Shown piece by piece: positions 23,264 through 29,675 of a stretch of DNA of 29,675 bases. The notes under the pieces were generated by a model. It saw only the letters and a program-made list of their open reading frames with translations. It searched no databases and was not told where the DNA came from. Position 1 is the first letter of the stretch, and each line of letters opens with the position of its first letter. This stretch comes from Candidatus Enterousia avistercoris (GTDB taxonomy: Bacteria > Pseudomonadota > Alphaproteobacteria > Rs-D84): the NCBI GenBank assembly GCA_017694255.1, contig JADINC010000009.1:1-29675 (forward strand), read 5' to 3'. The translations under genes and the position numbers were made by a program.

Positions 23264-24111
23264 AGAAAAAATCTGGATTACCCACAAAACGAATCGCTGC
23301 CATAACAATGGCACGTAATGACGAATTTTTCTTAACCCGCTGGATTGAATACTATGGCGCCCAGTTTGGACCAGAAAACCTGTACATATACCTGGACGGG
23401 ACAGACCAAAAAATTCCAGAAAATGCCGGCTGGGCGCACATAGAAAAATTACCGCACACCGACCTGTCACGCGCCGCGGGCGATAAATATCGAATCGGAT
23501 TAATGAACGACCTGGCGCGCAAACTGCTGGAAACATACGACATAGTAATTGGTTGTGATTGTGATGAATTTTTAATTGTTGACCCCAAAACGAATAAAAC
23601 ATTGGCCAAATATTTATCGGAAATACAGATAAAAAATACTGTATCTGGCCTGGGGCTGGACGTGGGTCAAAACATGAAAACCGAATCGGTTCTGGACACA
23701 AAGAAGCCTATATTACACCAACGTGAATATGCATTATTGTCAACACGATATACTAAACCCGTTGTAAAGACCACCCCCCTGGACTGGGGCAGCGGATTCC
23801 ACAGCATATCTGGCCACAATTTTCATATTGATAAAAATTTATATCTGTTGCACTTTGGTGCGGTTGATATGCAAATGCTGTTGGACAAGGCCAAATCCCG
23901 TGGTCCAGACTGGTTAAACCACCTGCACCGGCGTGGTAACGGGACAATTAATGCGGTATCAACCCTGCCCGCGCATGGCGAAGAATGGTTAACCCGCGCA
24001 CGAATATTGCAAACATTTGCACGTCCAATATACGCACTGGACAAACCTGGAATGTTTGGAATTAAACGCGTTGTAAAAATCCCGGACCGCTTTAAAAAAT
24101 CACACATCTAG
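23260..24111 (+). CDS. Glycosyltransferase, family 2-like (Glyco_tranf_2_4 type)
   Basis: This 283-residue protein opens with AAITMARNDEFFLTRWIEYY, the characteristic start of the GT2-like PF13704 group. It then has the metal-binding acid cluster VIGCDCDEFLIVD (a DxD-type motif) and HSISGHNFHI with LLHFGAVD later. No membrane segment is seen, so it acts in the cytoplasm, probably on a membrane-bound glycan. The ATG at 23260 overlaps the RgpF-like stop as ATGA and is preferred over an in-frame TTG five codons earlier. Its stop overlaps that of the convergent GT4 gene by 12 bases. Donor and acceptor are unknown. Confidence 0.78.
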   Translation: MKKKSGLPTKRIAAITMARNDEFFLTRWIEYYGAQFGPENLYIYLDGTDQKIPENAGWAHIEKLPHTDLSRAAGDKYRIGLMNDLARKLLETYDIVIGCDCDEFLIVDPKTNKTLAKYLSEIQIKNTVSGLGLDVGQNMKTESVLDTKKPILHQREYALLSTRYTKPVVKTTPLDWGSGFHSISGHNFHIDKNLYLLHFGAVDMQMLLDKAKSRGPDWLNHLHRRGNGTINAVSTLPAHGEEWLTRARILQTFARPIYALDKPGMFGIKRVVKIPDRFKKSHI

Positions 24112-25248
24112 AAATTTTCTAAACAGTTCTGTAATATGGGCAATTGTTTGATCTGTCTGGAACCGTTTCAACCCAGCCCGCGCGACACCCAACATTTCTT
24201 TTTTATTAATATTTTCATTAAAAACATCAGACATATGCGCCGCCAATTCATCGACATTTCCCGGCGTAAACAATAATCCCCCGGCCCCATCGCACAAAAT
24301 TTCACGCGGCCCATTTTTACAATCAGACGAAATATTTATCGTTTCCAACGTGCCAGATTCAACCAACACTGTCGGCAAACCTTCACTGTAACTGGACAAA
24401 ATATTTGCCATTGCACCACGCATATATCCAAACGGATTCGCCAATGCCCCGGTAAAGACTATATTTTTCCCCGCCCCCAGTGTGCTGGCCAATTCTTCGT
24501 ATCGATTGCGAAAACTGCCATCGCCAATAATAAACAATTTAACATTCGGCCGATTATTTTTATCCCAGAATTTATCAAATGCGCGTAAAACCGTTGGGAT
24601 ATCTTTGTCTGCATACAATCGCGACACACAAACAAAATATTTCCCGCGCGGCGTCGTTGCAACATTGGCGCGTTCTGCAATTTTTTTCGTATCAATTGGG
24701 TTATAAATCCGAACAATTTTATTTGCGTATTCTGGATACAGTTTTTTAAATTCGTCAACGAACCCATCTGTCAGTGCGACCAACATGTCATAATCTTTCA
24801 TATACCTGATATAATTACCAGATACAAAACTGTTAACAGACGCGTGCCACCAAACAACCTTTGGCTGTGATATTTCTTTGAATTCTTGGTGGAATGAAAA
24901 ATTATAATAGTCTATGAACAAATCTATTTTTCCGGCCCTATTAATAATTTTACGCCGCCGCAGCCACCACCGATAAACATCGCGACACATATGTTGCACG
25001 ATTCGCAGCAAGAAAAAATGTGCCAAATCTGTCCCCAGCCATTTTGACGGATACAGTGTATACACTGGAACATCAGGATGCGCATTGAACCAATTTTGAT
25101 AAATAGGCTCTTTGATTTTTGAATATGTTATAACAACAATATCCAGATTTTTATTTTTAACCAACTCATCCAGTGTGCGAATCATAACAGATTCAACCCC
25201 ACCGACCTTCATATCACGAACACAGAATGCAATTTTTACTTTTTTCAT
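24100..25248 (-). CDS. Glycosyltransferase family 4 (GT-B fold)
   Basis: The 382-residue protein has the two-domain GT-B plan. It starts KIAFCVRDMKVGGVESVMIRTL, with the glycine-rich acceptor-side loop. FVCVSRLYADKDIPTVLRAF opens the nucleotide-sugar domain. The donor-binding E-x7-E stretch is SEGLPTVLVESG, followed by GPREILCDGAGGLL. Such enzymes retain the anomeric configuration and add sugars to LPS, capsule or glycoprotein glycans. It is the last of three glycosyltransferase genes behind recA and is coupled to the preceding gene by an ATGA overlap at 25245-25248. Confidence 0.88.
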   Translation of the reverse strand: MKKVKIAFCVRDMKVGGVESVMIRTLDELVKNKNLDIVVITYSKIKEPIYQNWFNAHPDVPVYTLYPSKWLGTDLAHFFLLRIVQHMCRDVYRWWLRRRKIINRAGKIDLFIDYYNFSFHQEFKEISQPKVVWWHASVNSFVSGNYIRYMKDYDMLVALTDGFVDEFKKLYPEYANKIVRIYNPIDTKKIAERANVATTPRGKYFVCVSRLYADKDIPTVLRAFDKFWDKNNRPNVKLFIIGDGSFRNRYEELASTLGAGKNIVFTGALANPFGYMRGAMANILSSYSEGLPTVLVESGTLETINISSDCKNGPREILCDGAGGLLFTPGNVDELAAHMSDVFNENINKKEMLGVARAGLKRFQTDQTIAHITELFRKFLDV

Positions 25249-26270
25249 TTTTTACAAACTTTGATAAATTCACATATATCACAACGCAGTTTCCGCGCCC
25301 AACGCGATGGCGGATTATCCAGCGCACCCATTTTTTCTAAATCAACGAATCGTTTTTTTGCGGCATCCAAATCAACAGAATTATCCAGATATTTTACTTT
25401 TCTAAATGCCCACTTTATAAAATACCATTTAAAGTTTTTATTCCATTGACGCATTTGGTATTCAGTCGCGTTCTTTTTATATCGCGCATACGAATCGGCA
25501 ATACCATCACACAGACTGTGCAAAATGCGCAATTGTTTGGCCGACAAAACAATCCCGCCAAAATTCGGCACATAGAAATACAACGGCAGTGGTGCAATTG
25601 TCACCCGCGGATTTTTCAGCATAACCGCCGACCACCACGGAAAATCTTCGAACAATATACCCTTGATAAACGGCGTATCAGCAATTAAATCACGTCGATA
25701 CATATTTTTCCAAACCTGGCAATGCTTGACCAGCCATCTGCGCCGTGGGTTAAACATATTGTGTGCACGTTCTGTCGCATACGCATAAATATCATCGGTT
25801 AACAGTGTCTTGACACCAGCGGGCTTATACCTTTTATGCAAACGCATCGGCACGACATTATCTGTATCCATTTTCAGAATATGTCGCACCATCAATTGTG
25901 GCCGATAAATTCTGTCATATGTAAATGACACAATATCCGCCCCATCCCGCTGGGCCAGATAGTACGCAATTTCCATTGTCTGGGGATGAATGAAATCATC
26001 GCTGTCCAGATACAAAATATAGTCCCCTGTGGCGTGCTGCATCCCGGCATTTCGCGCATCAGACAATCCACCATTTTCTTTATTTACGATTTTAAATCTG
26101 GAATCTTTTGCGGCATATTCAGACAAAATGGCAGCCGAATTATCCGGACTGCCGTCATTTACACAAATCGCCTGCCAATCTGAAAAAGTCTGATTTAACA
26201 CACTGTCCAGACACCGTCGTAAATACTTTTCAACATTATATATTGGAATAATCACAGATATCGCCGGCAT
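25245..26270 (-). CDS. Glycosyltransferase family 2 (GT-A fold)
   Basis: The N-terminal GT-A domain is clear: ISVIIPIYNVEKYLRRCLDSVLNQ, VNDGSPDNS, ENGGLSDARNAGM and the DxD-type YLDSDDF. The remaining 230 residues are a basic, aromatic-rich C-terminal part seen in capsule and O-antigen enzymes such as those with LCDGIADSYARYKKN-like regions. The ATG at 26270 has GGGGGA just upstream; an alternative ATG at 26282 begins directly after the previous stop. The protein would be 341 or 345 residues. Sugar specificity is unknown. Confidence 0.88.
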   Translation of the reverse strand: MPAISVIIPIYNVEKYLRRCLDSVLNQTFSDWQAICVNDGSPDNSAAILSEYAAKDSRFKIVNKENGGLSDARNAGMQHATGDYILYLDSDDFIHPQTMEIAYYLAQRDGADIVSFTYDRIYRPQLMVRHILKMDTDNVVPMRLHKRYKPAGVKTLLTDDIYAYATERAHNMFNPRRRWLVKHCQVWKNMYRRDLIADTPFIKGILFEDFPWWSAVMLKNPRVTIAPLPLYFYVPNFGGIVLSAKQLRILHSLCDGIADSYARYKKNATEYQMRQWNKNFKWYFIKWAFRKVKYLDNSVDLDAAKKRFVDLEKMGALDNPPSRWARKLRCDICEFIKVCKK

Positions 26271-26282
26271 ATCATCCCCCAT

Positions 26283-27191
26283 TTAGTCTTTATACATTTT
26301 ATTTATCATAACATCGGCAAAACTGCCCGGGATGGGATTTTTTGCCTGGGCATAGGTTGTCTTTTGAAAAAATGCCCCAGATGTTATTTTATCAAATGTT
26401 TTTTGATTAAACGGCTTGTCCGCATACGCCCACCATAACGCATGGGTTGGATCCTGGTCGACATGTGGCATTTTTGCAAAATATTTTTTTGCACGTGCAT
26501 CATTCATAACCAACGTTTTGAACAGCAATTGATGCATAAAGTAATCAAAACTGTGATTTTCATGCACCCAGTAATCTAAAATCATTGCGCGCCACGCATC
26601 CAGTAAATATGCCCCACGCCGTGCCCGAATGAAACAGTTCTGCATAAAACTGTACGGACTGCCGACATTTTGCCCGGCCAGATACACAAAGAAATCTTCC
26701 TTGATAATCCAGTCCGGAATTGGTGCCGTTGCAAACCCAGTTGAATCCAGCCATATCCCACCATATTCATACAACAATTCCACACGACAAATATCCGCGA
26801 AGTGCGCATTTTTAATTTTTCCCTGTTTACGCTTTTCCCATATAACATCTGGCAATGTTATATATTTGCGCAAACTATCTTCGTCCAGCACGACCAATTC
26901 CTGGGTGCAATTTTTTCTGACACTGCGAAAGCATGCCTGGACCAACGGCGGTGCTTTGTCTTCGCCCTGCAACCAAATGGTCCAGATTTTTTCATTTTTA
27001 TCATCACGCACCACCGGCCGTTCAACCACCGCAGCCGCCGCCGGCAAATATCGCCGAAAATATCGCGGAATTGCGGTTGCCAAAATATCACTGCGAACCA
27101 TACGCCGTTTTACCCGATCGCGCCAGAACCAGTTCAAAACATGACCACGTAAAATAATATCAGACATCGCACAAAATCTGGCAAACCCCAT
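26283..27191 (-). CDS. Capsular polysaccharide synthesis family glycosyltransferase (Caps_synth/GT32-like)
   Basis: The 302-residue protein matches the PF05704 capsular polysaccharide synthesis group: KIWTIWLQGEDKAPPLVQAC, then KNAHFADICRVELLYEYGGIWLDST, where an LDS replaces the more common DxD. FVYLAGQ and the C-terminal WWAYADKPF follow. The family resembles GT32 enzymes and modifies surface glycans. AGAGGA lies 6 bases before the ATG and 26 bases after recA, so it is likely co-transcribed from the recA promoter. Loss of one Asp in the motif could lower metal binding, but variants of this motif are known. Confidence 0.8.
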   Translation of the reverse strand: MGFARFCAMSDIILRGHVLNWFWRDRVKRRMVRSDILATAIPRYFRRYLPAAAAVVERPVVRDDKNEKIWTIWLQGEDKAPPLVQACFRSVRKNCTQELVVLDEDSLRKYITLPDVIWEKRKQGKIKNAHFADICRVELLYEYGGIWLDSTGFATAPIPDWIIKEDFFVYLAGQNVGSPYSFMQNCFIRARRGAYLLDAWRAMILDYWVHENHSFDYFMHQLLFKTLVMNDARAKKYFAKMPHVDQDPTHALWWAYADKPFNQKTFDKITSGAFFQKTTYAQAKNPIPGSFADVMINKMYKD

Positions 27192-27217
27192 TGCAATTCC
27201 TCTTTGTTTGCTGTTTA

Positions 27218-28315
27218 TTATTCTGTTATTGCCACCCCATCTGCCCCAGACGTATCCACATCATCGTCATCGGCCGGGCCCGTTGTCATTTCTTCGGCAA
27301 TACCACTGGCGCGCGCCATAATTTTATCCAGCAATTCTTTTTGAACATCTTCATGTTCTTTTAACCATTGACGCGCATTGTTTTCGCCCTGGCCCATGCG
27401 TTCATTATTATAAGAATAAAAACTGCCGGCCTTTTCGATAAAGTCGTACTTTACCCCCATGTCCAGAATTTCACTGATACGCGAAATCCCTTCGCCATAC
27501 ATAATTTTAAAGTCAACGGTACGGAATGGTGGCGCAACCTTGTTTTTAACAATTTTGACACGCGTTTCATTACCAATAACAGTTTCTTTATCCTTAATCT
27601 GCCCCGTGCGACGAATATCCAAACGCACCGACGCATAAAACTTTAACGCATTACCGCCCGATGTTGTTTCTGGATTACCAAACATAACACCAATCTTCAT
27701 ACGGATTTGATTAATAAAGATTAACAGCGTATTACTGCGCGATACCGACCCCGCCAGTTTTTTCAAACTCTGCGACATCAGGCGCGCGGTTGTTCCAACG
27801 AATGAATCACCAATATTGCCTTCTAATTCAGCCTTGGGTACCAGTGCCGCAACCGAATCGATAACAACAACATCCACCGCCCCAGATTTAATCAGCGTAT
27901 CTGCAATTTCCAACGCCTGTTCCCCGGAATCCGGCTGGGATATAATCAGGTTTGCAACATCCACGCCCAGTTTTTTTGCGTACGACGGATCCAGCGCATT
28001 TTCTGCATCAATATATGCACACGTGCCGCCTTTTTTCTGCGCTTCGGCCACAGCATGCAATGCCAGCGTGGTTTTACCACTGCTTTCTGGGCCAAATATT
28101 TCGACGATACGCCCCCGCGGATATCCGCCAATCCCCAACGCAATATCCAACCCCAACGAACCGGACGAAATAGCCTCAATCCCCTGTTGGGAACCATCGC
28201 CCATTTTCATAATTGCATCTTTGCCGAACTGTTTTTGAATTTGTGCCAACGCAGATTCCAACGCCGGATTTTTTGTCGATGTGCCAGAATCTTTGACTGC
28301 TTCTTTTTTTGCCAT
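27218..28315 (-). CDS. recA: Recombinase RecA
   Basis: RecA forms filaments on single-stranded DNA for strand exchange and SOS signalling. The 365 residues are near the normal length. Walker A GPESSGKT is at 75-82, INQIRMKIGVMFGNPETTSGGNALKFYASVRLDIRR contains loop L2, and the C-terminal domain ends in the typical acidic tail. There are deviations around loop L1: GDSFVGTTARLMS (170-180), where alphaproteobacterial RecA usually has GDSHVGLQARLMS, and Asn106 in IDAENALDP where His is usual. A GGGG ribosome site precedes the ATG. No LexA-type site (GTTC-N7-GTTC) is visible in the 86-base upstream gap. It heads an operon running into glycosyltransferases. Confidence 0.97.
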   Translation of the reverse strand: MAKKEAVKDSGTSTKNPALESALAQIQKQFGKDAIMKMGDGSQQGIEAISSGSLGLDIALGIGGYPRGRIVEIFGPESSGKTTLALHAVAEAQKKGGTCAYIDAENALDPSYAKKLGVDVANLIISQPDSGEQALEIADTLIKSGAVDVVVIDSVAALVPKAELEGNIGDSFVGTTARLMSQSLKKLAGSVSRSNTLLIFINQIRMKIGVMFGNPETTSGGNALKFYASVRLDIRRTGQIKDKETVIGNETRVKIVKNKVAPPFRTVDFKIMYGEGISRISEILDMGVKYDFIEKAGSFYSYNNERMGQGENNARQWLKEHEDVQKELLDKIMARASGIAEEMTTGPADDDDVDTSGADGVAITE

Positions 28316-28341
28316 AAAAATCCCCTTTACTTTTCAGGAAA

Positions 28342-28370
28342 ATAATACAATTTATTTTGCAAATTCGCAA
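28342..28370 (-). promoter_or_regulatory. recA promoter
   Basis: On the minus strand TTGCGA (28370-28365), 17 bases, then TATTAT (28347-28342). The start point is near 28335, giving a 20-base leader with the GGGG ribosome site. No LexA box overlaps it. Confidence 0.55.
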
Positions 28371-28401
28371 TCAGTTTTAGTTGACAAATACATCTGTGCT
28401 T

Positions 28402-29586
28402 TTATTTTTTGGCAACAACCAATAATGCAGATATTGCCCCAATCACAGCCGTAACAATCCACACCGCGGACGTTCCGCCAAACGTTGCGATACACGCCGC
28501 CCCCAACATTGGCGCAACAATATTAGGAAAATTCACACTGGTACGGAAAACGCCATAGAAACGCGTTTGTTGTGTTTTCTTTGTCCCGTCAAAAAACAAT
28601 AAATCATGTACAGATTCCATTAATGCCCCCGACACCTGCCACATAACAAATATTGCCAACAACGGCCATCCGCCGACAAACGTGGCCAGTGCAGAAAACA
28701 CCGCGAACGACGAAAAACCAACCATCAGCCATTTTTTCTTGCCATATTTTCTAACCAATCCAGCCATCATTTCAGACAATATCAAATATGGAATAATCCC
28801 CAATGTTAAAACCCAGCCCAACACATCTTTGGAAAAACCATTTTCTATAACAACAATCGGCACATATAAATATCGCATTGCCCGCAAAGAATAATATCCA
28901 AAATTCACCGCATACGCACGTGGCATACCCGGGGTTTTAAAAAACGCCACCGCATTTTTCCACAGTGCCCGCACTGTTTTATTTGGGTTTACCGGCTTTA
29001 TTTTTTTATCAGGTTGAACAATATGAAAGTATTTAAACACCCCCCAACCTGCGAAATAAATCAATGCCGACGCAAAGAACGCGGCCCTGTTATCATATTG
29101 ATTTGCAATTGCGACCGCGATCATCGGCGCCATCAGCGCGCCAACATTCATCCACAAATGATACCGCGAATTCAGTCGCGCCATACCAATTTTTCCGGAA
29201 AAATCCGACATAAACAACGGTATCAAAACCCCAACCAGCGTAATTGCGATACCGGTTGTATAATCCAGTATAACAAACGTGCTGGGGCGTATAGAAAAAC
29301 CCATCATCGCATAGCATATGGCCAGCATCAACATAGAAAAATAGAAAACGCGTGCCTTGGTAAAACGGCGCAACAGTTCATTCGCAAACAGCCCAACCAC
29401 CATGCAAAACGCGGCATAAATTCCGACGTACACACCAACAACCGCAGAATTCATAAATATTTCCATCAAAACCAGCGAATAAACCGCATTATAAATACCA
29501 TCTGCGAACCCAGTAAACAACCCCAGGTTTGCAAACGAATACCCGCTTAGCCCATTTTTCATAGAAATATATTTATCCCGCGCCAT
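28402..29586 (-). CDS. MFS transporter
   Basis: This is a 394-residue polytopic membrane protein with about 12 hydrophobic segments and the major-facilitator layout. The first half runs from FANLGLFTGFADGIYNAVYSLVL to a central basic loop (KYFHIVQPDKKIKPVNPNK), and the second half contains RKYGKKKWLMVGFSS, a motif-A-like loop. LHDLLFFDG-like residues near 335 (SVHDLLFFDGTKKT) resemble sugar or drug efflux members, but the substrate cannot be called. The ATG at 29586 is preferred over a GTG at 29595 because the predicted promoter starts about 3 bases upstream, giving a leaderless mRNA; no SD is present. It precedes recA by 86 bases. Confidence 0.85.
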   Translation of the reverse strand: MARDKYISMKNGLSGYSFANLGLFTGFADGIYNAVYSLVLMEIFMNSAVVGVYVGIYAAFCMVVGLFANELLRRFTKARVFYFSMLMLAICYAMMGFSIRPSTFVILDYTTGIAITLVGVLIPLFMSDFSGKIGMARLNSRYHLWMNVGALMAPMIAVAIANQYDNRAAFFASALIYFAGWGVFKYFHIVQPDKKIKPVNPNKTVRALWKNAVAFFKTPGMPRAYAVNFGYYSLRAMRYLYVPIVVIENGFSKDVLGWVLTLGIIPYLILSEMMAGLVRKYGKKKWLMVGFSSFAVFSALATFVGGWPLLAIFVMWQVSGALMESVHDLLFFDGTKKTQQTRFYGVFRTSVNFPNIVAPMLGAACIATFGGTSAVWIVTAVIGAISALLVVAKK

Positions 29587-29595
29587 AGCGGCCAC

Positions 29596-29604
29596 ATTAT
29601 ATCA
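29596..29604 (-). promoter_or_regulatory. Extended -10 promoter of the MFS gene
   Basis: TGA precedes a perfect TATAAT on the minus strand, the same nine bases as in the MucR-like promoter. The start point would be about 3 bases before the ATG at 29586. A weak TTTATT -35 lies 16 bases upstream. Confidence 0.5.
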
Positions 29605-29646
29605 TAAAAAACACAAAAATAAAACCCCACGAAATATTTTCATGGG
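29605..29646 (-). terminator. Terminator of a minus-strand gene beyond the right edge
   Basis: CCCACGAAA (29626-29634) and TTTCATGGG (29638-29646) form a nine-pair stem (one wobble) with a three-base loop. On the minus strand it is followed by GTTTTATTTTTGTG. The remaining bases to 29675 are an AT-only stretch with TATA runs and no gene. Confidence 0.75.
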
Positions 29647-29675
29647 ATTTATATGTATATAATATATATATAATA

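Noticed and set aside
28316..28401. LexA box before recA
   Set aside because: Neither GTTC-N7-GTTC nor CTG-N10-CAG was found in the gap.
29014..29550. 178-codon plus-strand frame opposite the MFS gene
   Set aside because: Its composition is the antisense of hydrophobic codons, with no SD; the MFS protein is clearly real.
1..29675. tRNA or rRNA genes
   Set aside because: No T-loop GGTTCGAATC-type core with a cloverleaf context and no rRNA-like stretch was noticed on either strand; a tRNA search tool would be decisive.

Overview
The window looks like chromosomal DNA of a moderately AT-rich alphaproteobacterium, probably a host-associated lineage with a compact genome. The pointers are a Ros/MucR-type zinc-finger regulator cut by the left edge, the alphaproteobacterial type of small J-protein with an N-terminal Cys/His cluster, an endonuclease-type MutL next to GreA, and LptG, which implies an LPS-like outer membrane. 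UGA is an ordinary stop codon here. Genes are tightly packed, with ATGA overlaps and frequent Shine-Dalgarno (SD) sequences. No tRNA, rRNA, CRISPR or insertion sequence was seen.

Layout. 1-2539: a partial MucR-like regulator, RarA, and FabD, with rarA and fabD converging on a 4-base overlap. 2583-4700: two secreted, probably outer-membrane beta-barrel proteins on the minus strand. 4731-14434: a long minus-strand block read greA-mutL-yajC-secD-secF-S41-like pseudoprotease-PAP2 phosphatase-ftsK, with internal promoter signals and a terminator after ftsK. 14463-17119: a divergent plus-strand block of lptG, a 43-residue membrane protein, xerD and a J-domain protein. 17130-17515: an alternating A-B-A-B array of 91-93 base repeats ending in an inverted half copy that forms the last codons of trxB. 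17501-20006: trxB (minus) and, divergently, serS (plus), which is preceded by a serine-rich leader peptide. 20000-22425: an unknown 146-residue protein (minus) and typA (plus). 22415-27191: five surface-polysaccharide glycosyltransferase-type genes lying between typA and recA. 27218-29586: recA and an MFS transporter, with the terminator of an off-window gene at the right edge.

How the genes work together. Most are housekeeping genes: translocation (SecDF-YajC), envelope building (LptG, PAP2, FabD, glycosyltransferases), DNA repair and chromosome handling (RarA, MutL, RecA, FtsK, XerD), and translation or transcription (SerS, TypA, GreA). FtsK and XerD act together at chromosome dimer resolution, although here they are in separate operons.

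The least ordinary items are the structured repeat array, the candidate serine attenuator of serS, an S41 protease relative that has lost its catalytic residues inside the Sec operon, a palindromic TTGCAA that can serve as the -35 of two divergent promoters, and several promoters placed so close to the start codon that the mRNAs should be leaderless.
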